A DNA stretch of 38,883 nt. Source: Clostridia bacterium. GTDB lineage: Bacteria; Bacillota; Clostridia; Oscillospirales; Acutalibacteraceae. This document shows, one piece after another, positions 33,862 through 38,883 of the stretch (position 1 is its first letter; each line of letters starts with the position of its first letter). The stretch spans positions 1-38,883 of the forward strand of contig JAQXHF010000079.1 in the NCBI GenBank assembly GCA_029007095.1, in the 5' to 3' direction. The notes under the pieces were generated by a model. The model was not told the DNA's origin, did not search any database, and saw only the letters and a list, made by a program, of their open reading frames with translations. A program made the translations under genes and the position numbers.

Positions 33862-34158
33862 TTACATCATACCATCGAAGAATTCGATAGTCTTTGAGTC
33901 CTCAGTAAGAGTAACGATAGCCTTTTTCCACGAAGCTGTGTAGCCCTGTGACATACCCTGTCTGCGAAGCTTGCCGAGGCAGTTGATGGTGTTAACCTTA
34001 GCTACCTTAACCTTGAAAAGCTCCTCAACGGCTTTGGCAATCTCAATTTTGTTAGCGTCCTTGGCAACCTCGAAGGTGTACTTCTTATCAGCAGTGCCAA
34101 GCATACTCTCTTCTGTGATTATCGGACGGAGGATGATGTCCTGTGCAACTTTACTCAT
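33862..34158 (-). CDS. rplW: 50S ribosomal protein L23
   Basis: The 98-residue L23 sits at the tunnel exit and docks trigger factor and SRP. DIILRPIITEESM and YTFEVAKDANKIEIAKAVE are typical. Its start overlaps rplD by 4 bp (ATGA), indicating coupling. Confidence 0.98.
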   Translation of the reverse strand: MSKVAQDIILRPIITEESMLGTADKKYTFEVAKDANKIEIAKAVEELFKVKVAKVNTINCLGKLRRQGMSQGYTASWKKAIVTLTEDSKTIEFFDGMM

Positions 34159-34778
34159 GCATATACCTCCTCAATTTTAGCAACGGCGTCTTTAAGAACT
34201 ACCATAGTGTCGCTGTTAAGAATGTCATAAACATTGAGCGTATTAACAAGTGCAACCTTTACGCCTGCAATGTTGCGTGCGCTTCTGTAAATGATGTCGT
34301 CCTTTTCAGGAAGAACAAGAAGAACCTTCTTGCCTGTTTCAAGAGCGGACAAAACCTTTACAACATTCTGTGTCTTGATAGCGTCAAGTTTAAGGCTGTC
34401 AAGAACTACAAGCTCCTCAGCCGAAACCTTTGAAGAGAAAGCGGACTTCATTGCAAGTCTTCTGACTTTCTTGTTGATAGAGAAGCCATACTCTCTCGGC
34501 TTAGGACCGTGAGCTATACCGCCGTGAGTCCACTGCGGAGCTCTTGTCGAACCCTGACGGGCGCGGCCTGTACCCTTCTGACGCCACGGCTTCTTACCGC
34601 CGCCGCTAACCTCTGAACGCGTACGGGTTGACTGTGTGCCCTGACGCTGATTTGCCAAATAGTTAACTACGCAAAGGTGCATAGCAGCTTCATTCGGCTC
34701 GATTCCGAAAACTGACTCTGCGAGAGCGAGGTCGGAAACCTTTTTACCGTTCATATCGAATACTGATACATTAGGCAT
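34155..34778 (-). CDS. rplD: 50S ribosomal protein L4
   Basis: The 207-residue L4 has the tunnel-lining loop rich in basic residues (EVSGGGKKPWRQKGTGRARQG). In E. coli L4 represses its own S10 operon through the leader RNA. Here the leader is also long and structured, so feedback is possible but unproven. No macrolide-type changes are obvious in the loop. Confidence 0.97.
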   Translation of the reverse strand: MPNVSVFDMNGKKVSDLALAESVFGIEPNEAAMHLCVVNYLANQRQGTQSTRTRSEVSGGGKKPWRQKGTGRARQGSTRAPQWTHGGIAHGPKPREYGFSINKKVRRLAMKSAFSSKVSAEELVVLDSLKLDAIKTQNVVKVLSALETGKKVLLVLPEKDDIIYRSARNIAGVKVALVNTLNVYDILNSDTMVVLKDAVAKIEEVYA

Positions 34779-34796
34779 ACTTTAACACTCCTTCCG

Positions 34797-35429
34797 TTAC
34801 GCTTTCTTGGCATCGGCGATAACAACGATTCCGCCCTTAGGACCGGGAATAGCGCCCTTAACGGCGACGAGGTTGTTCTCAGCGTCAACCTTAGCAATAG
34901 TTAAATTCTGAACTGTGGTGCGGTCAACACCGTAATGACCTGCAAGCTTCTTGCCCTTGTAAACTCTTGACGGAGTTGAGCAAGCGCCCAAAGAACCTGC
35001 GTGTCTTGCAACGGGGCCTGTACCGTGAGACTCTCTGAGTCTTGAGAAGTTCCAGCGTTTGATGGAACCTGCTGTGCCGTGACCTTTGCTGGTACCGATT
35101 ACATCAACTTTTTCGCCTACTGCGAAAACATCTGCCTTGATGATGTCACCTACGTTAACATCTGCAATACTTTCAAGGCGGAACTCTTTAAGTACCTTCT
35201 TGGGAGCGACATTGTTCTTGTCAAAATGGCCCTTCATGGGCTTATTGACTCTCTGTGCTTTAACATCGCCGAAACCAACCTGAACAGCTTCATAGCCGTC
35301 ATTTTCGATTGTTTTCTTCTGAACGACAACGCACGGACCGGCTTCAACGACTGTTACGGGGATTACATTACCCTTTTCGTCAAAAATCTGCGTCATGCCG
35401 ATCTTCTTACCGATAAGACCTTTTTTCAT
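34797..35429 (-). CDS. rplC: 50S ribosomal protein L3
   Basis: The 210-residue L3 starts [18 protein letters not shown] and includes the extension [17 protein letters not shown] that reaches the peptidyl-transferase centre. It follows rpsJ by 62 bp with GGAGG upstream. A small GTTGAC/GTCAAC inverted repeat (35457-35474) lies in that gap. Confidence 0.98.
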   Translation of the reverse strand: MKKGLIGKKIGMTQIFDEKGNVIPVTVVEAGPCVVVQKKTIENDGYEAVQVGFGDVKAQRVNKPMKGHFDKNNVAPKKVLKEFRLESIADVNVGDIIKADVFAVGEKVDVIGTSKGHGTAGSIKRWNFSRLRESHGTGPVARHAGSLGACSTPSRVYKGKKLAGHYGVDRTTVQNLTIAKVDAENNLVAVKGAIPGPKGGIVVIADAKKA

Positions 35430-35491
35430 ATACCTTATCCTCCTTATAGGTTATTGGTTGACAACTGCGTCAACTTGACCTGTGGCGTAAA

Positions 35492-35803
35492 TTAAAGCTT
35501 AATTTCAATTTCTACGCCTGCAGGAAGCTCAAGACCTCTCAAAGCGTCAACAGTCTTAGCTGACGGTCTGATGATGTCGATAAGCCTTTTGTGTGTACGC
35601 TGTTCAAACTGCTCTCTGGAATCCTTGTACTTGTGAACAGCACGAAGAATTGTAACAACTTCCTTTTCTGTCGGGAGAGGAACGGGACCTGAAACCTGAG
35701 CGCCTGTGCGCTTTGCAGTCTCAACGATCTTTTCCGCAGCCTTATCGACAAGGTTGTGGTCATAACCCTTCAATCTGATTCTGATTTTTCCCTTAACTGC
35801 CAT
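35492..35803 (-). CDS. rpsJ: 30S ribosomal protein S10
   Basis: The 103-residue S10 (also NusE, an antitermination factor) is the first gene of the whole cluster. [22 protein letters not shown] and [16 protein letters not shown] are diagnostic. The start follows AAGGAGG and a leader of about 300 nt. Confidence 0.98.
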   Translation of the reverse strand: MAVKGKIRIRLKGYDHNLVDKAAEKIVETAKRTGAQVSGPVPLPTEKEVVTILRAVHKYKDSREQFEQRTHKRLIDIIRPSAKTVDALRGLELPAGVEIEIKL

Positions 35804-35885
35804 GATTTTGCCTCCTTAAAAATTTGGCGGGCAACGCTCGAACCTAATTTCGCAACGCGTCCGGGTGTTTCCACTCGTTACATTT

Positions 35886-35914
35886 AAAAACCGGAAAATG
35901 GGTTAGTTTTCCGG
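35886..35914 (-). terminator. Attenuator-like terminator hairpin in the S10 leader
   Basis: CCGGAAAA/TTTTCCGG forms an 8-bp stem with an 8-nt loop, followed at once on the minus strand by TTTTT. It lies about 80 nt before rpsJ and would stop transcription of the whole ribosomal cluster unless bypassed. Confidence 0.65.
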
Positions 35915-36063
35915 GAATGTGCGCAAATCTAAGTTCAAACGCACATACAGACAATGATTCGCCAAAGGGGAACGAATCATGTATGTAGGTTATTCAATCG
36001 CCCGGTTTAAAATCGGACATACTCCGTGAGAATTCCCGGCTTCAATGAGCCGCCACCTCTCAC

Positions 36064-36082
36064 ATCAACGCATATCAACGCA
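36064..36082. repeat. Tandem direct repeat near the S10 transcription start
   Basis: ATCAACGCA occurs at 36064-36072 and 36074-36082, period 10 bp, at about +25 to +43 of the leader. The one-turn spacing may be an operator or an RNA-binding element. A third partial copy (GCACTTGAT) is not convincing. Confidence 0.5.
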
Positions 36083-36113
36083 CTTGATTGCATAATAATC
36101 AGCGTGCTTTGAT

Positions 36114-36142
36114 ATAATACCATACATCAAAGCTAAAATCAA
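36114..36142 (-). promoter_or_regulatory. S10 operon promoter
   Basis: TTGATT (36137-36142), 17 bp, TATTAT (36114-36119). The predicted start is near 36107. It follows the nrnA terminator, so the ribosomal cluster has its own promoter. Confidence 0.78.
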
Positions 36143-36279
36143 GTCTTTTTAACAAATTTTTTTGATTTTTTTCGGTAATTTTTCATAAATGATTTTTGCA
36201 TTTTTACCGCTATTCTATATATATAAATGTATAGGGATTTTTCCGTTTATATTGCGTTTTTATCAACATAAATAAATCA
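36143..36279. other. AT-rich spacer upstream of the S10 promoter
   Basis: A stretch rich in A and T tracts (for example TTTTTTTGATTTTTTTCGG) directly upstream of the -35 box could serve as an UP element, as is common for ribosomal promoters. No gene or RNA is visible. Confidence 0.4.
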
Positions 36280-36330
36280 AAAGCTGTAATTCACAAAAAG
36301 TTCTTCCGCTTTGTTGTAAATTACAGCTTT
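36280..36330 (-). terminator. Terminator of the infB-rbfA-nrnA operon
   Basis: AAAGCTGTAATT/AATTACAGCTTT is a 12-bp stem, followed on the minus strand by TTTGATTTATTT. It starts 57 nt after the nrnA stop. The long loop region may pair further (ACAAAAAG with CTTTGTTGT). Confidence 0.85.
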
Positions 36331-36386
36331 ATATTTTTTATAATGAACCGATTGAAGCTGAAACTTCATTCCCGATATACATTTAA

Positions 36387-37337
36387 CTACTGCCTATCAA
36401 GATATTTTTCAACATTCATCAATACTGTCTGAGCCGCCTTATCGGCCGGGCCTGCAACCTTGCAACCGCCTGCACAGCGATGACCGCCACCGCCCATTGA
36501 AGCGCATATTTCGGAAACATCGACAGGCTCATGACTTCTCATAGAAACCTTGAAGTCGCCGTCTTCCTTTTCTCTCATCGTAACGCCGACGAGTACGCCC
36601 TCGATTTGTCTTGGCAAAGCTGCTATGGCGTCAACCTCTGTTTCATTTGAACCGCTTTCAGAATACATATCCTGTGTAATAGTAATAACGGCGCATCTTC
36701 CGTCGAGATACAACTTCATTGAGTCAAGAGCAAGCTTTTCGAGCTTAGCATAAGTCCTCGTCTTGGTATCAAACATAACCGTATTTATCTTCGCATTTTC
36801 CGCTCCGGCTTCAATCATATCCGCCGCCATACGCATAGTTCTCGGAGTTACATTTGAATATTTGAAGCAGCCTGTATCCGTGCAAAGTCCCGTATATATA
36901 CAGTTTGCCATTTTTGAATTTATCTGCACGCCGAGCGTCTTTATAATTTCGAGAATTATCTCACAAGCCGCCGCGGCATTAGAATCAAGAAGCGTATAAT
37001 CGGCATATTTAAGATTTGAGCTATGATGATCTATGCAAAGCTGAATTTTGCCGGCATAAGCCGTTTCAAGCTCCTTACCTAACAGTTTGGGATCGGCAAC
37101 ATCGACAGCTACGACAAAATCCTCATCGAAGTCTTCATCAAGCTCACCGAGGTAACTGTATTTAGGCGGAATTTTATCCGAGCATCTGACAGCGGCATTT
37201 TTTCCGATTTCAGTCAGCGCCGCCTTTAATGCAAATCCGCATCCGAGAGTATCTCCGTCAGGATTACCGTGAACGAGAATAAGAATATTATCATTGTCTT
37301 TAAGCAGTTCTGCTGCCCTATTCAGGTCAATTATCAT
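36387..37337 (-). CDS. nrnA: DHH-family phosphoesterase, NrnA-like nanoRNase/pAp phosphatase
   Basis: The track start is a TTG; the ATG at 37337, behind GAGG, is preferred and gives 316 residues. The DHH domain has HGNPDGD (23-29), VAVDVADP (77-84) and CIDHHSS (101-107), which bind two metals. The C-terminal DHHA1 domain ends in GGGGHRCAGGCKV, the substrate-binding glycine loop. Relatives degrade 2-5-nt RNA and convert pAp to AMP; some hydrolyse c-di-NMP-derived pApA or pGpG, of interest given the EAL protein in this window. The start overlaps rbfA by 11 bp. This position behind rbfA is standard in Firmicutes. Confidence 0.93.
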   Translation of the reverse strand: MIIDLNRAAELLKDNDNILILVHGNPDGDTLGCGFALKAALTEIGKNAAVRCSDKIPPKYSYLGELDEDFDEDFVVAVDVADPKLLGKELETAYAGKIQLCIDHHSSNLKYADYTLLDSNAAAACEIILEIIKTLGVQINSKMANCIYTGLCTDTGCFKYSNVTPRTMRMAADMIEAGAENAKINTVMFDTKTRTYAKLEKLALDSMKLYLDGRCAVITITQDMYSESGSNETEVDAIAALPRQIEGVLVGVTMREKEDGDFKVSMRSHEPVDVSEICASMGGGGHRCAGGCKVAGPADKAAQTVLMNVEKYLDRQ

Positions 37338-37686
37338 CAGATTCAATCCTCAAATCATCCATCAATTTAACAATATGCATTCCGTGTTCTACCGAATCGT
37401 CAGCAACAAAGAGAAGCTCCGGCGTTTTTCTCAAATGCAGTCTTTTTCCAACCTCACGGCGGATATATCCCGTCGCAGATTTAAGTCCCTTTACAGCTTC
37501 CACAGCCGTTTCTATACCGTCCATAGCGCTTATATAAACCTTTGCATACGAAGCGTCAGAGCTGACCTCAACCCTTACTACGGTCAGAAGTTTACCCATC
37601 ACACGAGGATCTTTAAGCTCCCTGATAACCGCAACAATTTCGCGTTTGATATCCTCGGAAACTCTGTCAATTCTGTAACCTGCCAT
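37327..37686 (-). CDS. rbfA: 30S ribosome-binding factor A
   Basis: The 119-residue KH-like protein helps mature the 5' end of 16S rRNA. YRIDRVSEDIKREIVAVI and PRVMGKLLTVVRVEVSSD are diagnostic. LHLRKTPELLFVADDSVEHG is the conserved C-terminal block. It is 12 bp after infB and overlaps nrnA. Confidence 0.96.
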   Translation of the reverse strand: MAGYRIDRVSEDIKREIVAVIRELKDPRVMGKLLTVVRVEVSSDASYAKVYISAMDGIETAVEAVKGLKSATGYIRREVGKRLHLRKTPELLFVADDSVEHGMHIVKLMDDLRIESDDN

Positions 37687-37698
37687 CAGTTAAATACC

Positions 37699-38883
37699 TC
37701 AATCTCTGTATTCTTCAACAATATAAGATTCAAAAATATCTCCAACCTTAATATCGGAATATTTATTAAGGCTTATGCCACATTCATATCCGGAAGCGAC
37801 CTCTTTGACATCGTCCTTGAAACGGCGCAGGGAAGCAATCTCGTCATCTGCAACTATGATACCGTCACGGACAACTCTGATTTTTGAATTTCTCGCAACC
37901 TTACCGTCAAGCACATAACAGCCTGCAACCTTGCCGACCGAAGAAATCGTTATAACATCGCGAACCTCTGCTCTACCGAGATCTACATCGCGGAGCTTCG
38001 GAGCTTCCATTCCCTTGATTGCGGCCTGAATATCCTCAATGCAATCGTAAATTATACGATACATTCTCATCTCAACTCCGTCGCGCTCGGCGAGCTGAAT
38101 TGCCACCGGATCGGGACGGACATTAAATCCAACAATTATCGCGTTTGAAGCGTTGGCAAGCATAACATCGGATTCGCTCGGTGCGCCGACGCCGTTATGA
38201 ATTACCCTTACTCTGACTTCATCACTTGAAAGCTTCTCAACGCTCTGCTTAACAGCCTCGGCAGATCCCTGAACATCGGCCTTAACGATAACATTAAGCT
38301 CTTTCATTTCGCCCTCTTTGAGAGAATCGAAAAGATTATCAAGAGTAACCTTATGCATTGCCTTAAACTGTTCTTCCTTGGCCTCGTTCTTTCTCTGCTC
38401 AACAAGCTCTCTTGCAAGCTTCTCGTCGCTTACTGCGTCGAAAATGTCGCCTGCCTGCGGAACCTCGTCAAGTCCCATAATTTCAACGGGAACCGACGGG
38501 CCTGCCGTTTTAACCTTTTTGCCCTTATCGTCTGCCATTACACGCACACGACCGACAGCCTGACCTGCGACAATTATATCACCGGAATTGAGCGTACCTT
38601 TCTGAACAAGCAGCGTTGCGATAGGACCTCTGCCCTTGTCAAGTCTTGCCTCGATAACAATACCCTTTGCCGCACGGTTCGGATTAGCTTTAAGCTCCTG
38701 CATTTCCGCAACAAGCAGGATATTTTCAAGCAATTTATCAATACCCATATGAGTTTTTGCAGAAACGGGAACGCAGATAACATCTCCGCCCCATTCCTCA
38801 GGAACAAGATTATGCTCCGTCAACTGCTGCATAATTCTGTCGGGATTTACATCGGGTTTATCCATCTTATTTATAGCTACGAT
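37699..38883 (-). CDS. infB: Translation initiation factor IF-2, C-terminal part (5' end outside window)
   Basis: The frame is open through the right edge: 394 residues plus stop are present, about 10 more codon positions' worth of coding than the track ORF shows being minimal (it adds IVAINK before the first Met). [11 protein letters not shown] is the G4 motif of the GTPase domain, so the cut falls inside that domain. Domains II to IV follow, including [34 protein letters not shown] and [15 protein letters not shown]. The C-terminal fMet-tRNA-binding beta barrel ends with [20 protein letters not shown]-2 brings initiator tRNA to the 30S subunit. Confidence 0.97.
   Translation of the reverse strand: MVAINKMDKPDVNPDRIMQQLTEHNLVPEEWGGDVICVPVSAKTHMGIDKLLENILLVAEMQELKANPNRAAKGIVIEARLDKGRGPIATLLVQKGTLNSGDIIVAGQAVGRVRVMADDKGKKVKTAGPSVPVEIMGLDEVPQAGDIFDAVSDEKLARELVEQRKNEAKEEQFKAMHKVTLDNLFDSLKEGEMKELNVIVKADVQGSAEAVKQSVEKLSSDEVRVRVIHNGVGAPSESDVMLANASNAIIVGFNVRPDPVAIQLAERDGVEMRMYRIIYDCIEDIQAAIKGMEAPKLRDVDLGRAEVRDVITISSVGKVAGCYVLDGKVARNSKIRVVRDGIIVADDEIASLRRFKDDVKEVASGYECGISLNKYSDIKVGDIFESYIVEEYRD

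Larger units (their letters stand above)
35804..36107 (-). promoter_or_regulatory. Structured 5' leader of the S10 operon
   Basis: About 300 nt lie between the predicted start and rpsJ with no reading frame. In transcript order: a tandem repeat (36064-36082), a hairpin GTGAGA/TCTCAC with an inner CGGCT/AGCCG (36026-36063), a long arm built from ACATAC and ATGATTCG with their complements (35943-35986), an alternative stem ATGTGCG/CGCACAT (35917-35946), and a terminator-like hairpin (35891-35914). The two middle stems share bases 35943-35946 and cannot both form. This suggests regulated read-through, probably feedback by a ribosomal protein. It matches no leader family that I can name. Confidence 0.6.

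Noticed and set aside
1-38883. CRISPR arrays, insertion sequences, prophage or plasmid features
   Set aside because: No regular repeat-spacer pattern, transposase, integrase, terminal inverted repeats or att-like duplications were found. The serine tRNAs show no duplicated 3' end nearby.

Overview
The window reads as chromosomal DNA of a Gram-positive Clostridia member, most likely an Oscillospirales/Ruminococcus-type gut bacterium. The grounds are consensus TTGACA-17-TATAAT promoters, strong GGAGG ribosome-binding sites, a T-box in front of ileS, a tetrahydrofolate riboswitch in front of an ECF-transporter gene, SipW-type secretion, and the intact S10-spc-alpha ribosomal order. Base composition is moderate to low in G+C. 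The taxon is inferred from family style; no search was run.

Left arm (1-4947, minus strand). A five-gene operon runs from a consensus-like promoter at about 5035-5063: a degenerate EAL-domain protein, a TTG-started single-pass membrane protein, a secreted protein with a SipW-cognate signal peptide, a SipW/ER-type signal peptidase, and a membrane-anchored McrB-like AAA+ ATPase cut by the left window edge. The ATPase is absent from the supplied ORF track. The membrane protein and the secreted protein share a C-terminal W-[LM]-E-G-x-D-x-x-C motif. Three tandem hairpins separate the secreted-protein gene from the peptidase gene. I read this as a candidate surface-fibre or surface-protein export operon with a c-di-GMP-receptor-like protein at its head. 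It is the most novel-looking part of the window.

5229-14186. A two-gene unit (PF14907-type nucleotidyltransferase plus Gfo/Idh/MocA oxidoreductase) is followed on the plus strand by tRNA-Ser(UGA), tRNA-Ser(GCU) and cysK. A 10-bp-arm palindrome lies directly after the cysK -10 box. Converging on cysK is a minus-strand unit folT - TM1586-type nitroreductase - Rrf2/IscR-like regulator, headed by a tetrahydrofolate riboswitch. The riboswitch expression platform looks translational. Next comes a translationally coupled glycosyltransferase trio (GT2, GT4, GT2).

14212-20635. ileS (long-form enzyme) sits behind an Ile T-box leader. After it in sequence order is an isolated gene with a strong promoter for a 595-residue secreted, possibly SLH-bearing surface protein. 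Divergent from that is a DtxR/MntR-family repressor broken by one frameshift.

20654-35803. The complete S10-spc-alpha cluster runs on the minus strand, transcribed in the order rpsJ-rplC-rplD-rplW-rplB-rpsS-rplV-rpsC-rplP-rpmC-rpsQ-rplN-rplX-rplE-rpsN-rpsH-rplF-rplR-rpsE-rpmD-rplO-secY-adk-map-infA-rpmJ-rpsM-rpsK-rpsD-rpoA-rplQ. rpmJ and rpmD are missing from the ORF track but clearly present. A leader of about 300 nt carries several hairpins, one of which looks like an attenuator.

36280-38883. The 3' half of infB (cut by the right edge), rbfA and an nrnA-like DHH phosphoesterase form the end of an upstream translation/RNA operon, closed by a terminator just before the S10 promoter.
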